Assembly: GCF_033568475.1 (NCBI RefSeq)
Contig: NW_027331831.1
Span: forward strand, 7,006,001-7,070,000
Source: Henckelia pumila
Taxonomy: Eukaryota; Streptophyta; Magnoliopsida; Lamiales; Gesneriaceae
Direction of reading: 5' to 3'
DNA: 64,000 nucleotides
This document shows, one piece after another, positions 48,101 to 60,013 of the stretch. Positions within the stretch are counted from its first letter, which is position 1. Every line of letters starts with the position of its first letter. Made by a program: the position numbers and the translations under genes. The notes beneath the pieces were generated by a model. That model worked only from the letters and a program-made list of their open reading frames with translations, was not told the origin of the DNA and did not search any database.

Positions 48101-49250
48101 TTGGCTTGGCTCAACATAATATGAACCAGGAAGAAATCCATGAAACAAAGGTTGGATGAGCCTTAGATCGTGTAAATTGTGATATATTCGAGGAAACAAA
48201 TTAAATTTAAGTATGTTCGGAACTGCTCCTCTGTATGTCATTGGCTTATTGTCAAAGTTGCTGCCATTTTTAAGAGTCCCACTGACAAAACTCAGATGCT
48301 TCCGACTTGCTTGGTTTCTTGCAGTTAAATTGAATTGATAGCCGACAGCAGTAGCAGGATTATTAGGAAGATCAACGAACTGCCACGAGACATATGCCAA
48401 ATCTCTAACAAACATGCAATTATTGCACTGAATGGTAATGGTTGGTCCAGCAGTAGTGTTCAGACAAGAAAAGTTGGCTAAGGTTGAAAGTGGAAGGACC
48501 CTGTAATCAACGAGGGATGGACTCCCGGCAACCAGAGTGCCAAGACCCCGCAACTGGGCACAGCTCATACTGGATATTGTAGTAATATTGAATTCGATAT
48601 CATTCATAAAGGAGGCCAGATCTGGTTCGTTGGTGGCTCGAACATTATGCACCTCGACACTCCTCTTCGAGATGATTTGGTAAAGCAACCTGTAGGCCGG
48701 AGGAGGTGGTGATTCACATACAATCCCAAATTCCAAACGCAGGGGAGAGGGAAAACAAATGCAAATTTCGTAATACTCACGCAGCAAACAAGCCAATAAA
48801 CAATATCCAACCGGCTATGGAGAAAGTGCCACCAAGCTCAGTCTTGCGCTTGCGGACGGGCTTTTGGTCATCAAGCCAGTGTCTTGTGGCGAATGAAATG
48901 TCCAGACGACTAACCCACCAGCGGATCTTGAACCAATGAGAGCGGCCGTCGGAACCACGGGGTACGAGGCGGAGGAGGAGGCAGAAAGCAAGCCAGCTGA
49001 GCAGCATCACGAGGGTTGCCTCGAGAAACACGGCCTGCGACTGGGTGAACTTCTTGATGGAGTCGAAGGAGAATATGGTCCCAGGGAAGGGCACCGAGAA
49101 GTCGTAGCTGACGCCGCTGCTGGCATCGATGACCGTACCCCGGTGGTCCCCGAAGAGGTGGCAGGTGTTTGCGGTGGAGTTGTAGAGATATCCCGGGTCG
49201 CAGCCGCAAAGGGTTCGATTGTATCGGAAGGCATTGAGGGGGCACTGCAT
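45128..49250 (-). CDS. Conserved plant three-pass membrane glycoprotein, function unknown
   Basis: Predicted exons on the minus strand are 49250-48781, 48689-47989, 47226-47156, 46362-46273, 46168-45977, 45885-45784, 45592-45520 and 45336-45128, giving 635 residues with consistent phases. A Cys-rich, EGF-like N-terminus (CGCDPGYLYNSTANTC) is followed by a membrane span near 74-95, a basic loop (KPVRKRK), a second span near 144-165, a large probably lumenal or extracellular domain with many N-glycosylation sites (NFS, NLT, NGS, NTT), a third span (VSFLADLGGLYCISIGIFYY) and a 220-residue cytosolic tail with an Arg-rich helix (RNRRKAQERWEK). I do not recognise the family. The chosen Met may not be the true start: ATGCAG before TGCCCC could be a splice acceptor, and an upstream signal-peptide exon would make topological sense, but none could be identified. 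Confidence 0.75.
47399..47590. mobile_element. hAT-like MITE fragment in an intron
   Basis: It begins CTAGGGGTGGCA, the usual start of a widespread hAT-type MITE group, and contains AAACCGAAAAC-type repeats facing GCGGTTT. The right end is not resolved. Confidence 0.4.
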
Positions 49251-49837
49251 CGAATCAGATGAATCAACAAGTTAACAGATTTCGTATCGGGGAGGACTAG
49301 AATTCCAACAAATTTCTTCACCCATTTTCTCTCTTTTTTCACAGAGCTATACGACTCCTATTTCTTCCAAACAAAGACAACGATGATTCCAACAACCCGT
49401 AAATATCAGCTTCCAATTTTTACGACTTCTTTTTTTCTTTTTCTTTTTTTTTAAAATAAAAATCATAATCCAACTCAATAGGGTCCGAAATTTCTTTTGT
49501 TGAACTGGTTGATCTATTTCGGTTTTAAAAACACTGATTATGAAAATCGAAAGACAATGAGTTGACAATATCCTCCTATCCCGATCATATCGATTATTCA
49601 ACTTGTATCTTTATTTTATATATATTCATGAAGATCAAATTCCACTCGTAACTTAAAAAAATATCCTACTATCCATCACTTACATTATTTTTTTCGAATA
49701 TAAATTATTTTAATAAAATTATGGACATTTTCCTTCGAAAAAAAATTATGGACATTTACCCAATTTCTAGAATAACAAAAATATTAAAGATAAACTTAAC
49801 ACTATAGAAGAAATAACAAATATTATAAAACAGCCGA

Positions 49838-49945
49838 TGACGTGTAGCTCATCTTACATCAATATCCTAAGTATAGGACGAGGTCTCGAGTTCAAAACCC
49901 AATTGTAACAAATCATCCCTCCCCCAACTCAAAAAAAAAAATTAT
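49838..49945 (+). repeat. tRNA-derived SINE remnant
   Basis: TGTAGCTCATCTTACATC resembles a degenerate pol III A box, and GGTCTCGAGTTCAAAACC, about 40 bp later, a B box. A C-rich stretch and an A-run close the unit. Confidence 0.65.
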
Positions 49946-51668
49946 AAAACACAATTATCCTACAAAAAATTATACAACCCTCGATTACAAAAATATATTA
50001 TAATTAATAACTTAATATATATATATATATATATATATATACAAAGAATATGTCCATTAGAAAAAAAGAGGACAACATTTTATTTTATTTTTCGAAAATT
50101 GTCCTTGTGTGATATAGATGTTACACTTTTGTTCTTTTTTTTGTTTTTATTTTTTTTATTTCGACATTTCAAATTGCAGATTAGTCTCTAGATAATTTTT
50201 ACAACTATGATATTACTACTATTTGAATATAAATAAATTAATTAAAAAAGATTTTACAATCACACAATATGTGCATCGATACACAAGTATATATTATAAT
50301 TTATTCGGATATTCAAATTTGATATGGGTAGGATGCTACTATACTCGCTCCATCTCCGAACCCGAAAAATTTCATATCCAATAATCTGATTATTCAATCA
50401 GGTCTAAAAGACCGCCTCATACTCTTCGATTCGAGTTCAGTATCATATCCGAATTAGCCATTAGTCCTTTCAATTTGGGCCGCCCGCCTTGCCTCGGCCC
50501 GAATTGATGGCAGGTTGGGAATATCTCAACCCAAACCAACCCGCCATGGGTTGCGGGTTGGGCGGATCAACCCACAAAAAATAAAAAAATTCAAAAAAAT
50601 TAAAAAATTTAAAATTCAAACATAAATAATTATAAAATGATATACATATTTAAAAACTCATTAAAAATAAATAAAGCATTATAAAATAATATAAATTTTT
50701 AAAATTAATCAATTAAAATAAATTATCATAAATAATTTAAAGTTTATAATCATTTATAAAATATTTCAAACAATATAAATTGTTCAAAACTTATCAATCA
50801 CACATAAAATATTTAAAATATTAATTACAATATAACTTTTTAAAATGTGAAATAAAATAAAATAAAATTGGCGGGTTAACCCGCCTTAACCTATGGTCCA
50901 AACAAGTCAGCACGTTTTGGGCTGCATCCTGACGAACCGATAAAATGATGACCCAACCAATCCTTTTTTAATGGTGGGATGGGTTGACCCAACGGACCAA
51001 ACTCAAATCAACGAGTCTATTAGTAATTTCCTATTAAGAGGGTTCCTCACATTTCCTATTAAGTGGGTTCCTCCTTTTCAAAACCCAACCTCCTACCCTA
51101 CGGGCCTACACCTCCATAACACTTAATCAAGACAGTACAATAAGGTCAAAAAATTAATAATAATGATTAGGCCAAACATGAGCTAAAATAAATTGTAACA
51201 ATAATTACAATAATTTTAATTCGTATATTTAACGATAAAAAAAATTTACCACTGAAACTTTCAATTTCTATGCTTTTTTTATCACTAAACATTCAAAAAT
51301 ATTATTCAATAATTATTAATTAATTACAATTATATGAATAATGTTGGTGGTGGATTTTCTGCCGTGCACAACACCTGCGAATCCATATACACATCCCATG
51401 GTTATCGCCCACCGACATTGGTCGGGAGTTTCGGTCAAGGGAGTTGAGATAATGCCTGATTTTTCCATAAAATTAAGAACACAATTATTGCACAAGTATT
51501 TTTTTAGTAAGTATATTATTATTTAAATTTACTAAAATGATATTGTTTTTAGGCCAAAAAAAAAAAAAAATTCTACAAGGATTTCATTTTACAACTTGTC
51601 CTCTTTCAGCATGGAGAATGAGCATCACATAGCTACACTAGTGCACATACTATATGAATGAGATGATC
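49946..51668. other. AT-rich intergenic DNA with an (AT)n tract
   Basis: No gene is supported. An (AT)n run lies at about 50014-50041. The right-hand end should hold the 3' UTR of the synaptotagmin gene. Confidence 0.5.
50440..51020. mobile_element. hAT-like non-autonomous element, boundaries uncertain
   Basis: GC-rich inverted blocks with GGGTTG(C)GGGTTGGGCGG, CAACCCA and GCGGGTTAACCCGCC frame an AT-rich centre. The composition matches the common plant 'GGGTTGACCCGCC' MITE group. No target duplication was found. Confidence 0.45.
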
Positions 51669-54600
51669 TCAGTCTCGGATGATTAGTTGGGGCGTCCATT
51701 TGACATGTAACTTCAAGCTTCCTGATTTAGTGCCATCGACGGGGAAGTCCTCCGTGAACTCTCCCTCTAATACCGCCCTTGTAAGCGTCATAACGCATCG
51801 TCCCACTTTGTCCTAGGTACATACACACATGCATATATGATGTAGGATAGGAGATCGAAAGAGTCGAAGCATATCTAGTTAAGTGATGGGCTATGAGCAT
51901 TTACCTTGCCAAATGTGTCATGGTCATATACCTCCAAGATTAGTAGCTCATGTAGCCCATTCTCCACAACAAAATCAAATGTTTGATTCCAGACTGGATT
52001 CAAGGTGTCATTCAAGACCTGAATACAATCAAGAATGGAAAAAAATAAGCACAAAATAGCTGTGTTACATGCTGAGCATCTTAAGTACTACGCACCCTAG
52101 TCTTGTATTTCTGCTCAGACTTCTTCATGATCAACACAACAAAAGGATCAGATTTTCCCATTATATCTGTAGCCGGCAAGTCTTGTGCAGATATCACCGT
52201 CACCGAAACAACTCCTCGCATGATAACATCCTTTCTCAAATCATCTCCTCCATCACTAGTTCCACTTCCTCCTTGTTTAAGGGTTTTTTCAAACTTAGTC
52301 AGTCTAAAATCCGGGTCGTAAGGATTCAAATATGAGCTCCTGGAGCTTATAGGAATATACAAGAGCTCCAGATGAACCTACATACACAGAAACCACAATG
52401 AAGTTATGGATATGATCATATAAACACTGCATGGTTATCTTTCTCATCTTTAAACTAAAAATCTGCTAGCTAGCATCGATCTTGATTCTTGACCTGGCCG
52501 CGGTTTTTCTGGTCTTTTGGAAACTCGACATCTTTCACCAGTTTCAACCATACGTCTTTTACCTTACCGGGTTCAAGATCACTGAGTGCCACTCGACTAC
52601 AACCAATGAATTCAGAAGCTTGAACTCCTTCATCATCATAAACTCTTACAGTCAAGTGTTGAGTGGATAAATCCTCCACAGTGAACTCAAAGTGCGCATT
52701 CCAGATTGGATTTGTGTTGTTGTTCTGGGAAATTAGATGTGAGATGATAAATAAATAAAAAAAAAAAAAAACCAAAGAGCATAGGATCTCAAAATAAGAC
52801 ATTCATACAATTGTTTTGCTTGTTTTCGTTGTGGCACGCAAGGGACGAATGAATAATTTGGCAAATGGATCAGATTTGCCAATGAAGTCTTTATTTGTCA
52901 ACTCCTTGGCTTCTATGAGCTTCACCTCCAGTGTCCCAACTGGCTTTGACTCAAGATTACTGTAACAAGAAAATTGGAAGAACAACTGAGAAAGGAAACT
53001 TTTATCTTGAATTATGTAAGGAAAATTATCATTTACCTATAATCTCCAGGTAATATGGGTACGATTTTACGGACTGGCCAGGTGATGGAATCTTCAATAG
53101 CATCTTTTATTGTACTCTATCAAGGCATTACAGAACACTGAGGCACTTCCACTATTGAACTTACCAGTATTGGAGAGAAGGCAAAAAAGTTTAAATGTTT
53201 AGAACCAAACCTCAAGGGCATCAGCTATTCCTGGAATTGCAGATATATCACCTCCAATAACTTTAAGAGTAAAGTCAAGATTTTTCTGCAAAGGAAAACA
53301 ACATGAATAATGTACTGGTCAATCGACCCGACCCGACCTGACCTAAGATTCTAAATTTTTTTTATGTGAATATCCAAAGCTTCAAGTTTTGCCTCTCCTA
53401 ATCATTGAGTCATTTGCACCATTGCTTGGTTTGGACCTCTCCTCGCAAATCCTGCTTCAGCTCGTGTATATTTACGGTCGAGCATGTATATGGTGTCTTC
53501 GTGTGACATTTGTGTATACAGAGTGAGATAAAATGTATTACAATCAGCCAACAGAACTCGCCTTTTCTCGCAAGGAATAACAGACAGCTCCGAAGCAAGG
53601 GAACTCGTCGACCAGTGGTTTGAACATTAACCTGAAAACTCCAGTAAATCCAATATTTTTCACCTATGTTCAAGAAATGCATCAGAAAGTAATACAACAT
53701 CCCTGCACGCACACATATCAAGTTGCAAAATACCTGTACTGGAATCGACACACCAACTTTTGTTTTGATTTCAAGTACAATATTTGGATTCCCATCCCAC
53801 TGCAAATCCAATTCCATAACAACTTCCCCGGGATTATCATCTATACAATCCATGATCGAAACTCCTAATTCACATATTAGAAAAAAAAAAAAAAAAAAGT
53901 ACATAAGTCTCATCCTGCCTTAAACCGAAGTTTTACCAACATATATATATATATATAGCCCTGCCGTCTATAGTATACGCACAGCCAGTGTACAGCAAGC
54001 TCTTCGAATATGTAAAGCCTTAAAACATGCATGTTGAGCTAGCACCTACCTAGGAGATACATTTTTATCAATGAATTGTAGATTTTGCCAATTGAAAAAA
54101 GGGTAATACAAGTAGTTCACCTGTGAATTGTGGTGCCACAGTGCCTAGAGTTAACTTGGAAAACTTGAGAGAGTCCAAAATCGACGGTCTGTACTGTTCA
54201 AGCATTGGTTCCACAGAGTTCCTTATTATCTCAGACGCTGCCTGCACGCCATCATGCAACTAAAACAAACTCGAAAACGGCGTTCTTGGTTTTAAAAAAA
54301 AATGCAAGAAAAAAACATTAATATATAACCTCATCAACGAAGGGCCATATCTTGTCGAGATGATGATTGAGCCAAGTTAACTGCACCCATCAATCAAAAG
54401 AACACCAAATTAATTGTACGTTATTATGGTACTATTGCCATGTAATATTCATGTTTATAGCTAGGTAGGGAAGAAATGGGCAACTCAACTTCTGTCTCTG
54501 GGAGAAGACAATCCAGGAAGGGTAGAAAAGGGGTGGGAGTAATTTCCTGGATTCTTCAACAGTCATCCTGGCAAAAGCTGCAACTATGGCTGCCTAATAC

Positions 54601-54798
54601 GCATATTTTCCATAGTTAATTAAGAAAAGAAATCAAAGATATGGATCTAATACATACAATACAATACATGTATGGTAGGCGCGTGCCGCTTACCAAATCA
54701 ATGCGGCGCTTGGATCTGGCATTCTGGTAGCGGGCAAACGCCACGATCAAACCGATGCCCAATGCAAAACCCAGAACGCAGCCCACCGCAAATCCCAT
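51669..54798 (-). CDS. SYT5: Synaptotagmin SYT4/SYT5-type (NTMC2T2), ER-plasma membrane tether
   Basis: Thirteen exons on the minus strand (54798-54694, 54593-54489, 54380-54330, 54241-54121, 53864-53734, 53663-53562, 53285-53211, 53116-53037, 52959-52809, 52724-52494, 52377-52096, 52018-51905, 51812-51669) give 563 residues, the family length. Order: N-terminal membrane anchor (1-23), SMP lipid-transfer domain (about 70-245, LTWLNHHLDKIWPFVDE to DISAIPG), C2A (KSDPFAKLF, YDDEGVQASEFIG) and C2B (MGKSDPFVVL, YDHDTFGKD) with acidic Ca2+-binding loops. Such proteins anchor ER to the plasma membrane and move lipids. Intron 6 has a GC-AG donor. The donor expected after exon 2 reads AAG|TTGAGT, not GT, and no other GT keeps the frame. 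If that intron is not removed properly the protein would be cut short near residue 70. Confidence 0.88.
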
Positions 54799-54909
54799 GA
54801 TCTCCGCCGATCGATCTTTCTTTGGACCAGTTATTGATTATACATGATCCATATATATATGTGTATACATACATATATATTGTATATCGAGACGTTGAAT
54901 AGAGGAAAT

Positions 54910-54935
54910 AAGAAGAAGAAGAAGAAGAAGAAGAA
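54910..54935. repeat. (GAA)n microsatellite upstream of the synaptotagmin gene
   Basis: About eight GAA/AAG units 110-140 bp upstream of the SYT start, probably in the promoter or 5' UTR. Confidence 0.9.
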
Positions 54936-54936
54936 T

Positions 54937-55628
54937 CAGAATCGATGGTTAGCTAGACTAGAGTGTGGATCCGGTGAAAGAACTACTGTATGTAATGTAA
55001 GTAATGCATGTATTCCTTTCTTCGACCTTCTGCGGCAAAGATTCGGCGTTGCATGGCTTTTTCATTTAGTAAAAATATATATGATAGCGGCCAAGCGCCA
55101 CGTGCAACATCCTACGGTTGCCACGCTAGATCTTTTTTCTTTTTTATTTTAAGAATGCATGATTATCTATAGCTCAAATACTTATCTTCGTCTGTCCGCA
55201 AAAAGGAAATACTTATCTTTGGATAGAGTAATCGAAACGTATGGTTTTTTAAAAAAAAAAAAAAATTTGAGTTGCAATGATATCATCCGTACTTAAAAAA
55301 AAAAAAAAAATTGAATTACAGCGTTATCATTGATTATAACTTTTCCCCGAACGCTCGTTTTGAGCGTCATACAAATATATCAGATAAATATATTCTATGT
55401 TGAGCTGGAACTCAATCTTACTTTGAGGTAAAAAACAAGACCTTTTTTGAAAAATTTGACCTCTCATAGAAACAAACACTTAACTGCTTGAATATAAATC
55501 ATTATTTGTTACTGGAGAGAGTGAAAATATAACGAGTCCCCGCTTTTTGCCCTGTGAGATATAACCGTCAAAGTACTCTCTCCTCTACTCTACTCAGACC
55601 ATGCAGCAATCTGCATGAAAGCGAAAAT
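54937..55628. other. Divergent promoter region between SYT and GT47 genes
   Basis: The two genes are transcribed away from each other, with 830 bp between start codons. Apart from poly-A tracts at about 55247-55265 and 55295-55310 no element or gene is seen. Confidence 0.5.
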
Positions 55629-57294
55629 ATGGTGCTGCTAAGGAAGAGTGATGGAGCTCATGTTGTGCTTTCCGCGGTCATCGTAGCATCAATCGCCGTT
55701 GTTTTTTTGCTCGGGGATAAAACTATCGATCAGTTTGGATCGTCCAATTCGGCTGAAAGCTCGGGAAGTTCGAAGGTATGTGTGCTGAAACTAGAACTGT
55801 GGAATTGCAAAACAATCGTGAGATGGCCGTTGGTTGTTTACTTGGTTGTGTAATTGCAGGGGAGAGCAGATATTACTAGTTTGGAGCTGGGACTAGCTAA
55901 AGCTAGATCGGCAATCAGAAAAGCAGCCAGTTCCAACAACACAAGTAATGGCATTCTCTTCACCGCCGAAATCTACAGACATCCGGAGGCATTTTATCAG
56001 TTAGTAGTTCTCGAGAAGAGATTTTTGTTCGGTTTTTTGCCATTCAATGCGATAATTAAGTAACAAGATTTGAATATAATCAGAAGCAAAGTACTAGTCA
56101 TCGAAAAACTTGCAGCATCTTTTAATTGGTTTTGCTCTCGAAAATTATTCTTAGGAGTTACGTGGAAATGGAAAGAAGATTCAAGGTTTATGTATATGAA
56201 GAAGGGGAGATCCCAATAGTACATGATGGGCCGTGCAAAAGTATTTACTCGAGCGAAGGACGATTCATACATGAGATAGAGCATGGAAATAACGGCTTCA
56301 GGACAAGAAATCCTAACGCTGCTCAAGTTTATTTCTTGCCCTTCAGCATCGCGCAGATGGTCAAGTACCTGTACAAGCCTAACTCACATGATGTCAGTCC
56401 ACTCGAAGTTTTTGTATCTGATTATGTGAGACTTGTGTCGAAGAAACATCCCTTCTGGAATAGAACTCGAGGAGCTGATCATTTCATGCTCTCTTGCCAT
56501 GATTGGGTAATCATGAATATACATCTTGTGCTTGATCTGTATAAAATAACGACCCAAAAGTTTTTAATCAAATGATGACAATATTCTGATGAAAGTTGAA
56601 TTCCTGTTGGCTTCATTTGTTTCAGGGGCCTCTGGCTTCACAAGGAAATGCATTCTTATACAACACATCGATTAGGGTATTGTGCAATGCCAATTCCTCT
56701 GAAGGGTTCAATCCGCAGAAAGATGCAAGCCTGCCAGAAATCAATCTTTATGATGGCAACATAAATCCCAAGCTGCTTTCACCTCCATCCAACATTTCAA
56801 GACCATACCTTGCATTCTTTGCAGGTGGTGTTCACGGCCCCATCAGACCTATCCTCCTCAACTTTTGGAAAGACCGTGACAAGGACCTCCAAGTTCATGA
56901 ATACCTTCGTAAAGATCAAGATTATTATGACTTTATGTTAAGTTCCAAATTTTGCTTATGCCCAAGTGGATATGAAGTAGCTAGCCCTAGGATCGCGGAG
57001 GCCATTCATGCTGAATGCATCCCTGTGATACTATCTGATCATTATGTGCTGCCTTTTAGTGATGTTCTGAAGTGGGAAGCTTTCTCACTACGGGTCGATA
57101 TAATGGATATTCCTCGACTGAAAGAGATTTTACTCGAAATAGCAGCCTCGGGAGAAAGATATACGAGGTTGAGGGATGGTTTGAGAGCTGTAAGGAGACA
57201 CTTTGTTTTGAACCAGCCAGCTCAGAGGTTTGATGTGTTTCATATGATTCTACATTCTGTCTGGCTTAGACGATTAAATATAATGATTAGATAG
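55629..57294 (+). CDS. GT47 exostosin-family glycosyltransferase
   Basis: Exons 55629-55775, 55860-55999, 56155-56506 and 56626-57294 give 435 residues. It is a type II Golgi membrane protein by its layout: short basic cytosolic tail, one hydrophobic span at about 11-33 (VVLSAVIVASIAVVFLLG), stem, then the exostosin domain from about 97 (RRFKVYVYEEGEIPIVHDGP, FFAGGVHGPIRP, SSKFCLCPSGYEVASPRIAEA). The last motif is the nucleotide-sugar binding region of plant GT47 enzymes. The sequence is of the At5g03795/At3g07620 group, whose acceptors are largely unknown; some relatives act in pectin or xylan synthesis. A non-ATG extension upstream exists, but the ATG at 55629 gives a normal membrane-anchor N-terminus. 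All introns are GT-AG. Confidence 0.88.
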
Positions 57295-58352
57295 ATAACG
57301 GTGAACATAGAATAAAAGCCCAAATAGAAAAGGAAAGGTCAAAGGTGTGATCTCAATTGTATTCTCTACTCAATATTAATATTGACCAAAAGTTTTGGCA
57401 TTGTTCCAAATTTCTCAAGAAATTAAGAAAAGTGTAAATCCACAGACGAAAAAAAAGACTCTGATTTTTAAGAACCCAACGGGCCCTTTTCCCTCGAATC
57501 AGACAAACAAAGAAGGGAATCCCGTCGGGTTTACTTGTTTGCAATGATAATATTGACTTTCAGTATGGATGAAAGAAAATCAGCCGATCTCTGAGGGGTA
57601 ATAGTCGTGGTAAATATAATCTTCTTCATCTAAAGTACTGCCAACATAAACTAGTAGCTCCAAACAAACAAGTGTAAGAAAAAGTTCGATTCTTTAATAT
57701 GGAGGATGAAGAAGTAGATAGATTCAAGAAAGCTAAATATTTCTTCTGCAACCAACGCAACGATTTTTCTAGATTGTTAAAATAGGATTTAGTCGAGTCA
57801 TGGCTGCTTCTTTCAAGTGTTGTCGAACAAATCTAAGTTCATAAAAGAGTAACTGAACTTTAATCACTTCCGTATTCACACAGCACTGAAGTAGTCACAC
57901 CGCTAACTTAGCTGCGCCAAGCACACCTACTTAGCTGAAAAAGTTTGCCATCAGGAGCTACCTTAGTGTTTCTTCAATCCACTTGCACAATTCTTGGTCA
58001 TTTAGCTTGCAACCAGCAATGTTAAACATTCGAAAAATTTGCTCAATTTCTTCTGTTTCATTACCCTATATTTTCTGGAGTCAGGATAGACTCCAACTAT
58101 CTTATTACAGCTTCTAGTCATTAGCCTATTATGCATAAGCTAACTCAAGAACTTGCTTAAGAAAAATTGATTGAAAGCACTAAAGAAGGAATATCTCATT
58201 AGTCTGCAATGAACAGCATAGGAGTATTTTTTTCATTAATAGAGAAGGGAAATCTTGGACATCTTTGAGTATTGATCAATATAAACAAAAAGAAAAGGAT
58301 CGGTTTTACTATAAATGGTACATAAATTACAGCCCTCCACAGTAAATGTAAT
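57295..58352. other. Intergenic DNA between two convergent genes
   Basis: No gene is supported. It should contain the 3' UTRs of the GT47 gene (plus) and the ATPG gene (minus). Confidence 0.55.
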
Positions 58353-59000
58353 TCAAGAAACAGGGAGGACCTTCTTGACAATTTCGTCGCTAAGTGCAGC
58401 AATCTGAGAATCAAGAGCTTTGATGGTGTCTTCCTTCTGCTTCTCCAAGCTGGCCAGCGCCTCTTGCAGCTCTACCTCCACTTTCTTCCTCCCCTCCGCC
58501 AGCTTCTGCTCCACCTCAAGCTGAGTCTCCCTCTTCATCTTGTTGAGGGCGGCGGATATTTCCGCCCTGGCCGCCTTCATCACCGCCGCGGCCTGCTCCT
58601 CCAGCGCCTTCACCTCCGCGGAAGTATCTTTAACGCTGCTCAGCTTCTCCCTGATGGCGGCGTCTCTCTCGTCCATGAATTTCCCAAGAGGGCCGTAGTA
58701 CACCTTGTCCAATGCGAACATGAGGAACAAGAACTCAGCGGCTATGATGGGGAGCGTCAGGTTGAAGTCGAAAAGCTGGGCCTTTTCGATTTCCTCGGCC
58801 AGGGAGGGAGGCGCGTTGGCGAGCGTGAAGGAGGCGGCGGCGGCGAGGAGGGAAGGGACAGACTTGAGAGAGGAGGGAAGTTGAAGGGGTTTAGGGAAAG
58901 CGGGGAGGGATAATTTGGGAAGAGGCGCGAGTTTTGGAGTTGGGGTGGGGGGAATGGTGTTGGCAAAGGTTTTGGAGGAGGCCATTATCATGTTGGCCAT
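58353..59000 (-). CDS. ATPG: Chloroplast ATP synthase subunit b' (CF0 subunit II)
   Basis: A single uninterrupted exon encodes 215 residues. Residues 1 to about 68 form a Ser/Pro/Leu-rich transit peptide with a second, hydrophobic thylakoid-targeting part ending near [11 protein letters not shown] membrane anchor follows (about 77-100, [19 protein letters not shown]) and then a long charged helix ([40 protein letters not shown]). Subunit b' pairs with plastid-encoded b to form the peripheral stalk that holds CF1 against rotation. Length, intronless structure and sequence agree with the nuclear family (Arabidopsis PDE334). Confidence 0.96.
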   Translation of the reverse strand: MANMIMASSKTFANTIPPTPTPKLAPLPKLSLPAFPKPLQLPSSLKSVPSLLAAAASFTLANAPPSLAEEIEKAQLFDFNLTLPIIAAEFLFLMFALDKVYYGPLGKFMDERDAAIREKLSSVKDTSAEVKALEEQAAAVMKAARAEISAALNKMKRETQLEVEQKLAEGRKKVEVELQEALASLEKQKEDTIKALDSQIAALSDEIVKKVLPVS

Positions 59001-60013
59001 GGCTGCTCTGCTCTGCTACTGCAAAATTGAAGATGAATGGTGAGGTTTGAGTGATATCTGTGTGAGGGAAGGTTATCTTTTCCCCATGCCACTCATTTGT
59101 GCTGAGGCTGCGATTTTTTCATACGTGAAGCTCACGTGCTCTCATTTGTAATTTTTTTTTGGGACACGGCAACTGTTGTCTAATCTCGCGCACCGATTAG
59201 CACAATAGCTTGAAAATCATATTGATCAAATATACTATACTGATCCTGTTATATGCAATATACTGGTCAAAGAAAGTGTTGATACCTATTCTAGCAACTT
59301 GGACAACATGTTATGGACGATGCTGTTTTCTTTCTAATATTACGACAAAACGATTTCACAATGGAACGATCTAAGTATGTTTTCAATGAAAAGTATGTTT
59401 TTGGACATAAAAATAATGTTTTCTTACGAATTGAGATGAATAAGAGTTCGTTTAATAAAATTGACTCGTGAAATTGTCTGATCATAGTTTTGTTTTTGAT
59501 ATATTAGAATTTTTGCTTTTTCAATATTACTATTCTTTCGTTTTATAAAAATAAAATGATCAAAATTGTCTTCTAAATTTGTGTATTTTATGTTTTGATT
59601 TGGTCATTTGTCCCGTAACTATTTAGTTATTGGTTTTCCTCCTATAATTTAGATTATATTTTGGTTTATGGTCTTTTTCGGTGGTGTGTTCAAGTGATAC
59701 CGAAAAAAGACAACGTGACACAAGAAAACACTTGCTAGATTGTGTACTAAACTCATTAAACATTTAACAGGGAACAGAAAATCAAAAGCCTGTTATCTGC
59801 ATTAAAATTCAAAAAATCTACTTTTGACAAAGTATAGATACAATAAACAAGGACATGGCTACCTAGCTCAAAGGTATAAAACTATATTTTCCACAGATCG
59901 AGCAGCTTGACTTTAACTCTCATGTAGAATATATTCCCGCAAAAATACACTCTACTCTCTCTATACTCGTCCCACAAAGTTCTTCCATGCAGGCAGAGGC
60001 AATATTGATTTCA
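59001..60013. other. Intergenic DNA upstream of ATPG
   Basis: The first 150 bp should hold the ATPG promoter and 5' UTR; a CACGTG-related sequence (TCACGTGCTC) lies near 59132. The rest is AT-rich without recognisable features, and the right end holds the 3' UTR of the next minus-strand gene. Confidence 0.5.

Noticed and set aside
48910-49262. Several overlapping ORFs on both strands over exon 1 of the membrane glycoprotein gene
   Set aside because: They are GC-rich shadows of the coding exon; only the chosen frame joins the following exons.
49833-49945. tRNA gene
   Set aside because: A and B box-like sequences are present but no cloverleaf folds, so a SINE remnant is the better call.
55554-55628. 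Extension of the GT47 protein before ATG 55629
   Set aside because: It lacks an ATG start and adds polar residues in front of the membrane anchor.
58464-58913. Plus-strand ORF opposite ATPG
   Set aside because: Antisense shadow of the GC-rich ATPG coding sequence.
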